Positions 7,609 through 17,005 are shown, counted from the stretch's first letter. The stretch: 64,000 nucleotides of DNA from Bradyrhizobium sp. AZCC 1721 (GCF_036924715.1 NZ_JAZHSB010000001.1:4703001-4767000); one strand, 5' to 3'. Numbers and translations: made by a program. Notes: a model not told the origin generated them from the sequence alone.

Positions 7609-9249
7609 ATGACCAACATCATCCTCGATATCGACAACCTTGTCGTCGGCCTCGGCAAAAATCCTTCCGGCCAGCGCATCATTGACGGCGTCTCGCTGCA
7701 GGTGCACGAAGGCGAAACCCTCTGCGTTGTCGGCGAAAGCGGCTCCGGCAAATCGGTGACGTCGCTGACCGTGATGGGGCTGTTGCAGAAAGGCGCGCTG
7801 GTGCCCTCCGGCGGCAGCGTCAAGCTGGTCGGCGAGGAACTGCTCACCGCCACCGACAAGCGCCTGCGACAGTTGCGCGCCACGAGGATGGCGATGATCT
7901 TTCAGGAACCGATGACGGCGCTCAATCCGGTGGTGCCGGTCGGCCGCCAGATCGACGAAGTCTTGCGCGCCCACACCGATCTCGACGCCCGCGCCCGCCG
8001 CCAGAAGATTTTGGCAATGATGGAGCATGTCCGGTTGCCCGACGTGGAGCGCATCTTTGCCTCCTACCCGCACCGGCTGTCGGGCGGACAGCGCCAGCGC
8101 ATCATGATCGCGATGGCGCTGGTACTGGAACCGAAACTTCTGATCGCGGATGAGCCGACGACGGCGCTCGATGTCACCACGCAGAAGCAGATCCTCACCC
8201 TCATCCGCGACCTGCAGCGCGATCACGGCACCGCCGTGCTGTTCATCACCCATGACATGGGCGTGGTCGCCGAGATCGCTGATCGCGTCGCGGTGATGCG
8301 CTACGGCCGGCTCGTCGAGACTGGCACGCTCGACAGCATTTTGCGCACGCCGACCATGGAGTACACCCGCAACCTGCTCTCCTCGGTGCCGAGCCTGGTG
8401 CCGCGGGCGCCCCGCGTGGAGACCGACGAACCGGTGGTGCTGGAAGCCAATGAGCTGGGCAAGGTCTATCGCGAGCGTTCCTTCCTCGGAAAGGCGCGCG
8501 AAGTCGCCGCCGCCAAGGACGTCACCCTCACTTTGCGCAAGGGCCGCACGCTCGGCATCGTCGGCGAAAGCGGCTCCGGGAAGTCGACGGTGGCGCGCTG
8601 CATCGTCCGCCTGATCGATCCGACTTCCGGCGGCGTGCGGCTCGCGGGCCGCGAAATCTCCGAGCTGTCGCGCCGGCTCTTGCAGCCGCACCGCAAGAAG
8701 ATCCAGATCATCTTCCAGGACCCCTACCGCTCGCTCAATCCGCGCGTGACCGTCGGCGAAACCATTGCCGAGGGTCCGATCAATTACGGCATGCCGCGTG
8801 CGGAAGCGCTGGCAAAGGCGCGCGATCTGCTCGAACTGGTCGATCTGCCGGCCGATGCAGTGTCGCGCTACCCGCATCAGTTCTCCGGCGGACAGCGTCA
8901 GCGCATCGCGATTGCGCGCGCGCTCGCGCTCGACCCCGACGTGCTGGTTGCGGACGAAGCGGTCTCGGCGCTCGACGTCTCCGTGCAGGCGCAGGTGCTC
9001 GAACTGCTCGACGAGATCCAGAAGCGGCTCGGCATTGCGTTGTTGTTCATCACCCATGATCTTCGCGTCGCGGCGCAAATCTGCGACGACGTCGCTGTGA
9101 TGCAGCATGGCCGGATCGTCGAACAGGGCCCGGCCGCGCAGGTGCTGACCCACCCGCAGCAGGCCTATACCAGGGCATTGCTCGATGCCGCCCCCGGCCG
9201 CGGCTGGGATTTTGCCAATTTCCGGCCTGTGGAAGTGGCGGCGGAGTAG
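7609..9249 (+). CDS. Peptide ABC transporter, fused double ATP-binding protein (DppD-DppF type)
   Basis: 546-residue protein with two complete nucleotide-binding domains that are separate DppD and DppF subunits in many bacteria. The first half has Walker A GESGSGKS, the signature LSGGQRQRI and Walker B LLIADEPTTALD. The second half repeats GESGSGKS, FSGGQRQRI and VLVADEAVSALD. Each domain carries the oligopeptide-transporter C-terminal extension. It energises uptake through the two permeases immediately upstream. Both halves look catalytically intact. Confidence 0.93.
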   Translation: MTNIILDIDNLVVGLGKNPSGQRIIDGVSLQVHEGETLCVVGESGSGKSVTSLTVMGLLQKGALVPSGGSVKLVGEELLTATDKRLRQLRATRMAMIFQEPMTALNPVVPVGRQIDEVLRAHTDLDARARRQKILAMMEHVRLPDVERIFASYPHRLSGGQRQRIMIAMALVLEPKLLIADEPTTALDVTTQKQILTLIRDLQRDHGTAVLFITHDMGVVAEIADRVAVMRYGRLVETGTLDSILRTPTMEYTRNLLSSVPSLVPRAPRVETDEPVVLEANELGKVYRERSFLGKAREVAAAKDVTLTLRKGRTLGIVGESGSGKSTVARCIVRLIDPTSGGVRLAGREISELSRRLLQPHRKKIQIIFQDPYRSLNPRVTVGETIAEGPINYGMPRAEALAKARDLLELVDLPADAVSRYPHQFSGGQRQRIAIARALALDPDVLVADEAVSALDVSVQAQVLELLDEIQKRLGIALLFITHDLRVAAQICDDVAVMQHGRIVEQGPAAQVLTHPQQAYTRALLDAAPGRGWDFANFRPVEVAAE

Positions 9250-9263
9250 CGACGGCCCCTCCC

Positions 9264-9385
9264 CGTCATTGCGAGGAGCGAAAGCGACGACTTGTCCGCC
9301 GTAGCTCGAAGAGCGAAGGCGGAAGCAATCCATCCCTCCGCACGCGGTGAAATGGATTGCTTCCGCCCTTCGCTCGCAATGACGG
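9264..9385. repeat. Palindromic repeat, 'cgtcattgcgag' family, long variant
   Basis: Inverted ends cgtcattgcgag / ctcgcaatgacg with inner arms gaagcaatccat / atggattgcttc. An extra segment with ggcggaagc / gcttccgcc complementarity lengthens the hairpin. Confidence 0.8.
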
Positions 9386-9479
9386 TGGGGCGGCATGCAA
9401 AACGGAATTGCTTCACTCCTTGCGCTTGCCACGATGTCCCGCTTAACGTCCCCCAACCAAAAACACTTGCTGAGGCACT

Positions 9480-11015
9480 ATGACACGCATCGCCGTCGGC
9501 GGCTTTCTGCACGAGACCAACACTTTCGCGCCGACCAAGGCGACCTATGCTGATTTTGTTCATGGCGGCGGTTGGCCGGCGATGGCGCATGGGCCTGATG
9601 TCCTCAAGGTCATGCGCAAGATCAATGTCGGCCTTGCCGGCTTCGTCGAAGCGGCCGAGGCCAATGGCTGGGAGCTGGTCCCGACCATCTCCGCAGCCGC
9701 CAGCCCGTCGGCGCATGTCACGACCGATGCCTTCGAGCGCGTCATGAAGGAGATGGTCGACGGCATCGCCAAAGCCGGGCCGATCGATGCCGTCTATCTC
9801 GATCTGCACGGCGCCATGGTGACCGAGCAGCATGACGATGGCGAAGGTGAAATCCTCGCGCGCGTGCGCAAGGTGATCGGCCCCGATCTACCGCTGGTCG
9901 CAAGCCTCGATCTCCATGCCAACGTCTCGCCTGAGATGATCGCGCATGCCGATGCGCTGATCGCCTACCGCACCTATCCCCACGTCGATATGGCCGCCAC
10001 CGGCCGCGCCTGTGCCAAACACCTCGCGCTGCTGCTGAAGACCGGGCAGCGCCTTGCAAAAGCGTTCCGGCAACTGCCATTCCTGATTCCGATCTCCTGG
10101 CAATGCACCAACGACCAGCCGACCAGGAGTATTTACGAGCAGCTCGCAGCGTTCGAAAGCGACGCGGTGCCGACGCTGTCCTTTGCACCGGGTTTCCCGG
10201 CTGCGGATTTTCCCCATTGCGGGCCGAGCGTGTTCGCCTATGGAAGGACGCAGGCCGACGCGGACGCCGCCGCCGACAAGATCGTCGCGCTCGTCGAGAG
10301 CCATGAAGACGATTTCGACGGCCGCATCTATTCGCCCGATGATGGTGTGCGCCTCGCCATCGAGCTTGCGAAAACGGCGAAGAAGCCGATCATCATCGCC
10401 GACACCCAGGACAATCCCGGCGCCGGCGGCGATTCCGACACCACCGGCATGCTGCGCGCCCTGGTGCGCAACAACGCGTCCCGCGCGGCCACCGGCGTGA
10501 TCTACGATCCGGAGTCGGCCAAGGCGGCGCATGCGGCGGGCGTCGGCGCCACCGTGATGCTGGCGCTCGGCGGCAAATCGGGCATCCCGGACGATGCGCC
10601 ATACAAGGAAACGTTCGTCGTCGAAAAATTGTCGGACGGAAAATTCGTGGCGCCAGGCCCCTATTACGGCGGCCGCGACATGGACATGGGCCCCTCGGCC
10701 TGCCTGCGCATCGGCGATGTCAGGGTCGTCGTCGGCTCCTACAAGGCGCAGCTCGCCGATCAAGCGATGTATCGCTATGTCGGCATCGAGCCGACCGAAC
10801 AGAAAATCCTCGTCAACAAGAGTTCGGTGCATTTCCGCGCCGATTTCGAACCGATCGCCGAAAAGCTCTTGATCTGCGCCGCCCCAGGCGCGATGCCGGC
10901 GGACACCGCAGCGCTGCCCTGGACGCGGCTGCGTCCGGGCATCCGCCTCAAGCCGAACGGCCCCGCCTTTGTCCCATTCGCTCCCTCACGCTCAAAATCC
11001 TCAGTCACGGGATAA
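9480..11015 (+). CDS. M81 family metallopeptidase, MlrC (microcystinase C)-like
   Basis: 511-residue MlrC-type protein, a family named for the third enzyme of microcystin breakdown, which hydrolyses linear peptide intermediates. Family landmarks are present: HETNTFAP near the start, DLHGAMVTEQ and SLDLHANVS (metal-binding His/Asp), HVDMAATG, and a C-terminal MDMGPSACLRIG block. No signal peptide is seen. The gene is followed 5 bases later by an M20 amidohydrolase, and it lies in the peptide-importer operon. Its substrate is therefore more likely a general imported peptide than a cyanotoxin; this is inference. Confidence 0.88.
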   Translation: MTRIAVGGFLHETNTFAPTKATYADFVHGGGWPAMAHGPDVLKVMRKINVGLAGFVEAAEANGWELVPTISAAASPSAHVTTDAFERVMKEMVDGIAKAGPIDAVYLDLHGAMVTEQHDDGEGEILARVRKVIGPDLPLVASLDLHANVSPEMIAHADALIAYRTYPHVDMAATGRACAKHLALLLKTGQRLAKAFRQLPFLIPISWQCTNDQPTRSIYEQLAAFESDAVPTLSFAPGFPAADFPHCGPSVFAYGRTQADADAAADKIVALVESHEDDFDGRIYSPDDGVRLAIELAKTAKKPIIIADTQDNPGAGGDSDTTGMLRALVRNNASRAATGVIYDPESAKAAHAAGVGATVMLALGGKSGIPDDAPYKETFVVEKLSDGKFVAPGPYYGGRDMDMGPSACLRIGDVRVVVGSYKAQLADQAMYRYVGIEPTEQKILVNKSSVHFRADFEPIAEKLLICAAPGAMPADTAALPWTRLRPGIRLKPNGPAFVPFAPSRSKSSVTG

Positions 11016-11020
11016 CCGAC

Positions 11021-12184
11021 ATGCCCATCATCGAACGCATCGGCGGCTATGCCGAGGAACTCACCGCCATCCGCCGCGATCTGCATGCCCATCCCGAGAT
11101 CGGCTTCGAGGAAGTGCGCACCTCGGGCATCGTCGCCGAGAAGCTGAAGGGTTGGGGCATCGAGGTCCATCGCGGCCTCGGCGGTACCGGCGTGATCGGC
11201 GTGCTCAAGGGCAAGGGCGATGGCGGCAAGCGCATCGGCCTGCGCGCCGACATGGACGCGCTGCCGATGGAAGAAAATACCAACCTGAAATGGCGCTCGA
11301 CCATTCCGGGCCGCTTTCATGGCTGCGGCCATGACGGTCATACCACGATACTGCTCGGCACCGCGCGCTATCTGGCCGAGACGAAGAATTTTGACGGCAC
11401 CGTGCATTTCATCTTCCAGCCCGCCGAGGAAGGCCTCGGCGGCGCGCGCGCCATGATCAAGGATGGGCTGTTCGAAAAGTTTCCCTGCGACGAGGTCTAT
11501 GGCCTGCACAACGCGCCGGATCTCAATCACGGCGAGATCGCGATCCTGCCCGGACCGGCGATGGCAGGCGCCGATTTCTTCGACATCACGATTCAGGGCT
11601 ATGGCGCGCATGGCGCGATGCCGGAGCGCTCCAAGGATGCGGTGGTGATCGCGACCACGCTGGCGCAGGCCCTGCAGACCATCGTCAGCCGCAACGTCGA
11701 TCCCTTGAAGTCTGCGGTGCTGTCGGTCACGCAGATCCATGCCGGCTCCGCCAACAACGTGATCCCCGGCGAGGCGAAGCTCGGCGGCACGGTGCGCGCC
11801 TTCGACGACGGCGTGCGCGCGCTGATCCGCGATCGCATGCGCAAGATCTGCGCCGGCGTTGCCGCCACGTTCGAGTGCGAGATCACGGTCGACATTCGCG
11901 ACACGTTCAGCGTCCTCGTCAACGAGGAAGAACAATCCAGGGTCGTCGAAGCGGTGGCGAAGACCGTGGTCGATCCGTCCAAGGTGCTCACGCGCTCGCA
12001 GCCGAAGATGGGGAGCGAGGATTTCGCCGACATGATGCAGGTGGTGCCCGGCGCCTATTTCTGGATCGGCCACGACGGCTCGGTGCCCGTGCACAATGCC
12101 GGCTACGTCCTCGACGACAAGATCCTGCCGATCGGCGCCAGCATGTTCGCCCGCATCATCGAAACCCGACTCCCGGTAGGTTAG
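11021..12184 (+). CDS. M20 family amidohydrolase (hippurate hydrolase / IAA-amino acid hydrolase type)
   Basis: 387-residue M20D amidohydrolase that would split N-acyl amino acids or amidated metabolites. Motifs in order are GLRADMDALPMEE, HGCGHDGHTTILLG (metal Cys/His/Asp), QPAEEGLGGARAM (catalytic Glu) and GYGAHGAMPERSKDAV. It starts 5 bases after the M81 gene and ends 1 base before the amidase gene, so the three are almost certainly co-transcribed and perhaps translationally coupled. Confidence 0.9.
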   Translation: MPIIERIGGYAEELTAIRRDLHAHPEIGFEEVRTSGIVAEKLKGWGIEVHRGLGGTGVIGVLKGKGDGGKRIGLRADMDALPMEENTNLKWRSTIPGRFHGCGHDGHTTILLGTARYLAETKNFDGTVHFIFQPAEEGLGGARAMIKDGLFEKFPCDEVYGLHNAPDLNHGEIAILPGPAMAGADFFDITIQGYGAHGAMPERSKDAVVIATTLAQALQTIVSRNVDPLKSAVLSVTQIHAGSANNVIPGEAKLGGTVRAFDDGVRALIRDRMRKICAGVAATFECEITVDIRDTFSVLVNEEEQSRVVEAVAKTVVDPSKVLTRSQPKMGSEDFADMMQVVPGAYFWIGHDGSVPVHNAGYVLDDKILPIGASMFARIIETRLPVG

Positions 12185-12185
12185 C

Positions 12186-13610
12186 ATGCATAAACCAGCC
12201 CCCGAGGAAGAGGTCACCTCGCTGCACGACCTCTCCGCCACCGACCTGATCGCCGGCTATCGCGCCAGGCAGTTCTCGCCGTCGGAAGTGCTGGACGAAG
12301 TGATCGAGCATGTCGCGGCGTGGGAGCCGCACATCAAGGCGCTCTATTTGTTCGATCCCGACGGCGCCCGCGCTGCCGCGAAGGCTTCGACCGACCGCTG
12401 GCAGAGGGAAGAGCCCGCAGGCGCGCTCGACGGCGTGCCTGTTACCATCAAGGACAATATCGCGACCAAGGGCCAGCCGATCCCGCTGGGCGCCGCCAGT
12501 GTCAGGTTGGTACCGGCAGAGAAGGATGCGCCGCCCGCCGCGCGGTTGCGTGAATCCGGCGCCATCATATTCTCCAAGACGACGATGCCGGACTACGGCA
12601 TGCTGTCGTCGGGCCTCTCCAGCTTCCACCCCCTCACCCGCAACCCCTGGGATCTCAGCAAGAACCCGGGCGGCTCTTCTTCCGGCGCGGGCGCGGCGGG
12701 CGCGGCCGGCTACGGCCCGCTGCATCTGGGCACCGACATTGGCGGCTCGGTGCGGCTGCCGGCCTGTTGGTGCGGTCTTGTCGCGCTGAAGCCGAGCCTC
12801 GGGCGCGTTCCGATCGATCCACCCTATGTCGGCCGGGTCGCAGGTCCCATCACCCGCACCGTCGATGACGCCGCGCTGATGATGTGCGTGTTGGCGAAGC
12901 CGGATCGCCGCGACGGCATGAGTCTGCCGGCTGACAGCAGCATCCACTGGAAGACGCTCGACAAGTCGCCGCGCAAGCTGCGCATCGGCCTGATGCTCGA
13001 TCCCGGCGCCGGCCAGCCGCTTGAGAAGGAAGTGCGTGACGCAGCCGTCAACGCCGCCAAGGCGTTCGAATCCGCCGGCGCGATCGTCACCGAAGTCAAC
13101 GGCATCCTGACGCGCGAGATGGTCGACGGGCTCGATAATTTCTGGCGGGCCCGGCTGTGGGACGATCTCTCAAAGCTTTCGCCCGAGGAGCGCGGCAAGA
13201 CGCTGCCTTACATCCAAAAATGGGCAGAAGCCGGCGCAAAGCTTTCCGGCGTCGACGTCGTCAGGGGTTTTAACGCCACCATGGCGATCCGCGCCGCGGC
13301 AGCTAAGCTATTTCACGAACTCGACTACGTGATCTCCCCGGTGTCGCCGGTGGTGAACTTCCCGGCCGAGTTCGCAGCACCGATCAACGACCCCGACAGA
13401 CCGTTCGAGCACATCTGCTTTACCGTGCCGTGGAATATGGCGGAAAACCCGGCGCTCTCGATCAATGGCGGATATGACGCCAAGGGCTTCCCGATCGGCG
13501 TGCAGATCATCGGCCGCCGCTTCGACGATCTCGGCGTGCTCGGCCTGGCCAAGGCATTCGAGGGCCTGCGCGGTGCGCAGCGGCCGTGGCCGTCGCCGCC
13601 GGGCAAGTAA
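12186..13610 (+). CDS. Amidase (amidase signature family)
   Basis: 474-residue amidase with the Ser-cisSer-Lys triad context. The Lys is in VTIKDNIATKG (about residue 90), the Gly/Ser-rich signature NPGGSSSGAGAAG lies near 160-172, and the nucleophile Ser is in TDIGGSVRLPA. It hydrolyses amide bonds in the cytoplasm; the exact substrate is unknown. It continues the peptidase operon directly from the M20 gene, which supports a role in degrading imported amides or peptides. Confidence 0.9.
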   Translation: MHKPAPEEEVTSLHDLSATDLIAGYRARQFSPSEVLDEVIEHVAAWEPHIKALYLFDPDGARAAAKASTDRWQREEPAGALDGVPVTIKDNIATKGQPIPLGAASVRLVPAEKDAPPAARLRESGAIIFSKTTMPDYGMLSSGLSSFHPLTRNPWDLSKNPGGSSSGAGAAGAAGYGPLHLGTDIGGSVRLPACWCGLVALKPSLGRVPIDPPYVGRVAGPITRTVDDAALMMCVLAKPDRRDGMSLPADSSIHWKTLDKSPRKLRIGLMLDPGAGQPLEKEVRDAAVNAAKAFESAGAIVTEVNGILTREMVDGLDNFWRARLWDDLSKLSPEERGKTLPYIQKWAEAGAKLSGVDVVRGFNATMAIRAAAAKLFHELDYVISPVSPVVNFPAEFAAPINDPDRPFEHICFTVPWNMAENPALSINGGYDAKGFPIGVQIIGRRFDDLGVLGLAKAFEGLRGAQRPWPSPPGK

Positions 13611-13629
13611 CTTGCCGCCGCGCGCCGAT

Positions 13630-13704
13630 CGTCATGCGCGGGCCTGACCCGCGCATCCATCTTCTTCAAGAGGATGGATTGCCGGGTCAAGCCCGGCAAT
13701 GACG
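13630..13704. repeat. Palindromic intergenic repeat, 'cgtcatgcgcgggc' variant
   Basis: The arms gtcatgcgcgggcctgacccgcgcatccatc and gatggattgccgggtcaagcccggcaatgac are imperfect inverted copies around a short loop. This is a second palindromic repeat type in the window. Confidence 0.7.
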
Positions 13705-13745
13705 AGATGGAATTCAAGAACAAGCATTACAGGAAGGAACACCCA

Positions 13746-14636
13746 ATGGCGTATGAGACCATCAAGTACGAGGTCGACGATCAGATTCTCACCATCACGC
13801 TGAACCGGCCCGACAAGCTCAACGCCTTCAACGGCACCATGCAGCAGGAGCTGATCGACGCCTTCGACGCCGCCGACAAGGACGACAATGTCCGCGCTAT
13901 CATCGTCACCGGCGCAGGCCGCGGCTTCTGCGCCGGTGCCGATCTTTCTTCCGGCGCCAACACGTTCGACCGCGACGCGCGGCGTGGCCCGGTGAAGCGG
14001 CTAGCGGGCGGCGCGGTCGATTACAGCGATCCCATGGTGCGCGATGGTGGCGGCCAGGTGACGCTGCGCATCTTCAAGTGCTTAAAACCGGTGATCGCGG
14101 CGGTGAACGGGCCCGCGGTCGGCATCGGCGTCACCATGCAGGTCGCGATGGACATTCGCATCGCGTCGGAGGCCGCGCGCTTCGGCTTTGTGTTCTCCCA
14201 ACGCGGCATCGTGCCGGAGGCGGCCTCAAGCTGGTTCCTGCCGCGCATCGTCGGCATCTCGCAGGCGCTGGAATGGTGCTACTCGGGACGCGTGTTCCCA
14301 GCACAGGAAGCGCTCGCCGGCCGTCTCGTCAGCAAGGTGGTGCCCCCGGACGATCTATTGCCGACCGCACGCGCGCTCGCCAAGGAGTTCGCCGCCAAGA
14401 CCGCGCCGGTCTCGGTGGCGCTGATCCGGCAGATGATGTGGCGCATGCTGGGCGCCGACGATCCGATGGAAGCCCACAAGGTCGACAGCCGCGGCATCTA
14501 CGCCCGCGGCCGCTCGGAAGACGTCAAGGAAGGCGTCGTGTCATTCTTGGAAAAGCGCCCAGCGCAATTCAAGAACAAGGTATCGAGCGACATGCCCGAC
14601 TATTTCCCGTGGTGGCAGGAGCGCGAATATAAGTGA
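13746..14636 (+). CDS. Enoyl-CoA hydratase/isomerase family protein (crotonase)
   Basis: 296-residue crotonase-superfamily enzyme acting on acyl-CoA thioesters. The start at 13746 has AGGAAGG about 8 bases upstream. The oxyanion-hole region is GAGRGFCAGADLSSG and the second Gly-rich segment is GPAVGIGVTMQ. A Glu in RGIVPEAASSW matches a catalytic acid of hydratases. The gene ends in a GTGA overlap with the next, broken, hydrolase gene. It may process acyl groups released by the upstream amidohydrolases (inference). Confidence 0.88.
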   Translation: MAYETIKYEVDDQILTITLNRPDKLNAFNGTMQQELIDAFDAADKDDNVRAIIVTGAGRGFCAGADLSSGANTFDRDARRGPVKRLAGGAVDYSDPMVRDGGGQVTLRIFKCLKPVIAAVNGPAVGIGVTMQVAMDIRIASEAARFGFVFSQRGIVPEAASSWFLPRIVGISQALEWCYSGRVFPAQEALAGRLVSKVVPPDDLLPTARALAKEFAAKTAPVSVALIRQMMWRMLGADDPMEAHKVDSRGIYARGRSEDVKEGVVSFLEKRPAQFKNKVSSDMPDYFPWWQEREYK

Positions 14637-15356
14637 GCGACCGGCCGGCTTCGGTCGACGCGACGCGAGACGGCGTCATCCTGCTGCATGGCATCAGCAG
14701 GACGGCGCGATCGTTTCGAAGAATGCAGACGGCAATCGAGGCTGCCGGGCTGACGGCGCTTAACCTGGACTATGCGAGCCGCCGAAGGGCGCTGGACGCG
14801 CTGGCGGAGGACATCCATCCTTCCATCCAGCGCTTTGCCGATTGCGTCGCCGGTTCCGTCCATTTCGTCTGCCATTCCATGGGTGGACTGCTGGCACGCG
14901 TCTACATCGCCCGTCACCGGCCGCAACGTCTGGGCCGCGTTGTAAATGATCGGCACGCCGAACAGCGGCAGCGAGATCGCCGACCGCCTGAAGAACTTCG
15001 GACCCTACCGCTCCTTCTTCGGACCGGCAGGACAGCAACTCGGCACCCAGCGCGACGCCGCCATCGAAGCGCTGTTTCCGCCGGTCGATTATCCCGTCGG
15101 CATCATCGCCGGAAACCGCTCGATCTATCCGATCGCCTCGGCATTCTTGCCGAAGCCGCATGACGGACGGGTGTCGGTGGCGAATACCAGGCTCGACGGC
15201 ATGACAGGTCACATCGTGATCGGTGCGTCGCATCCCTGGCTGGTGGTGCGACCGATATCGGCAACGCACAGGATGCAGCCTGCGGTCAGATCGAAGGAAC
15301 GTGCTTGCGATATGCCGAAGCGCGGTGAGAAAACCTCCGTTGTCATCCCATGGTGA
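14633..15356 (+). pseudogene. Lipase-like alpha/beta hydrolase, frameshifted
   Basis: The GTG at 14633 overlaps the preceding stop. The first frame encodes LLHGISRTARSF, then the nucleophile elbow CHSMGGLLARV, and runs to GRVV. The continuation MIGTPNSGSEIAD lies in the next frame from 14946. One extra A in the run at 14944-14946 explains the shift, since lipases of this group normally read straight through 'GRVVMIGTPN'. The C-terminal end (after HPWLV, about 15240) also reads poorly, and a second shift there is possible because another frame gives an NAQ...QIE...LRY pattern. It is either a real pseudogene or a sequencing error. The 3' end overlaps the oxidoreductase stop on the other strand. 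Confidence 0.75.
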
Positions 15357-16317
15357 GCGCCACCCTGCCGATCGCCTTGCGGTCGATCAACAGCCGCATC
15401 GCTTTCGCGTACTCCTCCAGCGGCAGCCGATGCGAGACGTTGGGGCGGATTTTTCCGGCCTCCGCCCATTCCGTAAGCGCCTTGATCCTGATCTCGCCAA
15501 GCGCAGGATTTCGCCGCACTGCTTCGCCGGCACGGATGCCGAGCACGCTCGCGCCCTTGATCATCAACAGATTGGTCTTGGCAAGCCCGATGCCGCCGGT
15601 AAAGCCGATGACCAACAGCCGCGCACCCCAGTTGATGCAGCGCATCGAGTTCTCGAACACCTCGCCGCCGACGGGATCGAACACCACGTCGGCGCCCTGC
15701 CCGTCGGTGATGCGCTTGACGGCATCGCGGAACGGCTCCTGGTCGTAGCGCACGAGATGATCGGCGCCCCTCGCTTTGGCGATCGCGAGTTTCTCGTCGC
15801 TTGACGCGGTCGCAATCACGGTGGCACCGAGCATCTTGCCGATTTCGACGGCGGCAAGGCCAACGCCGCCGCCGGCGCCGTGCACCAGCAGTACCTCACC
15901 CGGTTGAAGCCGGCCGCGATCGATCAGCGCGTGATAGGCAGTACCATGGCCGGCCAGGAACGTCGCGCCTTCGGCGTAGTCGAACGTCGATGGCAGCGGC
16001 ACGAGCTGCGAGGGTGTGGCGATCGCTTCATCGGAATAAGCACCGTGCCGCATCTTCACGATCACCCGGTCGCCCACCGCAACTCCCGTAGCGCCGTTGA
16101 TCTCGACGATATCGCCGGCGGCTTCGACGCCCGGCGTGAACGGCAGTGGCGGCTTGAGCTGATATTCGCCCGCCGCCATCAAAATATCCGGGAAATTGAT
16201 CCCGGCGGCACGAATAGCGACGCGTATCTGTCCCGGCGCCAGCGGTGCAGAGGCAAAGGTTTCCAGGCGCAGCTTCTCGGGCGGGCCGAGCTCACGGCAG
16301 ACGACGGCTTTCGGCAT
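15343..16317 (-). CDS. NADPH:quinone oxidoreductase family protein (MDR superfamily)
   Basis: 324-residue medium-chain dehydrogenase/reductase of the zinc-free quinone oxidoreductase type. An N-terminal GroES-like domain is followed by a Rossmann domain with the nucleotide-binding GAGGGVGLAAVE motif (about residue 150). The start MPKAVVCREL at 16317 overlaps the stop of the upstream isomerase-like gene (TGATG), showing coupling. It probably reduces quinones or enoyl compounds with NADPH; the substrate is not inferable. Confidence 0.87.
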   Translation of the reverse strand: MPKAVVCRELGPPEKLRLETFASAPLAPGQIRVAIRAAGINFPDILMAAGEYQLKPPLPFTPGVEAAGDIVEINGATGVAVGDRVIVKMRHGAYSDEAIATPSQLVPLPSTFDYAEGATFLAGHGTAYHALIDRGRLQPGEVLLVHGAGGGVGLAAVEIGKMLGATVIATASSDEKLAIAKARGADHLVRYDQEPFRDAVKRITDGQGADVVFDPVGGEVFENSMRCINWGARLLVIGFTGGIGLAKTNLLMIKGASVLGIRAGEAVRRNPALGEIRIKALTEWAEAGKIRPNVSHRLPLEEYAKAMRLLIDRKAIGRVALTMG

Positions 16318-16937
16318 CAGGCGGCCCGCGCTTTCAGGCGCTCCAGCGCCTCGCGGATCAGCGGCATCCGGTCGTTGCCGAAATACATGTCGGTCTTGCC
16401 GACGAAGATCGTCGGTGAACCGAATCCGCCGCGCGCCATCACCTCGTCCGTGTTGGCCTTGAGCTGTTCCTTGATCGCCTGCTGGCCGATACACTCGAAG
16501 AATCTGACGGGATCGACGCCGACGCTCTCGCAGATATCCGTCAGCACCGAATCCTTTGAGATGTCCCTGTCATCGCCCCAATAGGCCTCGAACACGGCGC
16601 GCGCGAACGGCACCATGCGTTCGCCAGATTCCTGTGCAACCCAGATACAGCCGCGCATCGCCTTGACGCTGTTCACCGGAAACACCGTCGGCGGCATCTT
16701 GATCGCAAGGCCTGCGGAGCGCGCCCAGTCGGCGAGATCCTTCTTCATATAGCGCGCCTTCAACGGCACCGGCGTCTCGCGGGAGGCATAGACACTCGGA
16801 TTGACGGTGTTGAAGATGCCGCCGACCAGGATCGGCCGCCAGGTGATCTCGACGCCGAGCTCCTTGGCGAGCGGCTGGATGTTATGAAAGGCGAGATAGG
16901 TCCAGGGGCTGGAGCAATCGAAGAAGAATTCGAGCAT
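16317..16937 (-). CDS. 2-hydroxychromene-2-carboxylate isomerase family protein (DsbA-like fold)
   Basis: 206-residue thioredoxin-fold protein of the HCCA isomerase/kappa-GST group. The N-terminal FDCSSPWTYLAFH holds the Ser used for glutathione activation, and GGFGSPTIFVGKTDMYFGNDR near the end is the family's cis-Pro/FG(N)DR block. Relatives use glutathione to isomerise ring-cleavage products of polycyclic aromatics. It is co-transcribed with the downstream quinone oxidoreductase. Confidence 0.87.
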   Translation of the reverse strand: MLEFFFDCSSPWTYLAFHNIQPLAKELGVEITWRPILVGGIFNTVNPSVYASRETPVPLKARYMKKDLADWARSAGLAIKMPPTVFPVNSVKAMRGCIWVAQESGERMVPFARAVFEAYWGDDRDISKDSVLTDICESVGVDPVRFFECIGQQAIKEQLKANTDEVMARGGFGSPTIFVGKTDMYFGNDRMPLIREALERLKARAA

Positions 16938-16962
16938 GGGGTTTCCTTTTGTTGATTCTCGA

Positions 16963-17005
16963 GCCTCATCCTGAGGAGCGCGGAACGCGCGTCTCGAAGG
17001 AAGGG
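16963..17005. repeat. Partial 'cctcatcctgaggagcgc' repeat
   Basis: It carries the cctcatcctgaggagcgc left half with an inner GAGCGCG...CGCGCG hairpin and 'gtctcgaagga'. The usual inverted right end is degenerate. Related halves occur between groES and groEL. Confidence 0.5.

Noticed and set aside
7549..9456. 635-codon open frame on the minus strand opposite the double ATPase
   Set aside because: His/Arg/Asp-rich shadow of the ATPase coding frame, running through two repeats; no domain or start site.
10775..12241. 488-codon minus-strand frame opposite the M20 amidohydrolase
   Set aside because: Typical antisense shadow; the plus strand has all M20 motifs and tight operon spacing.
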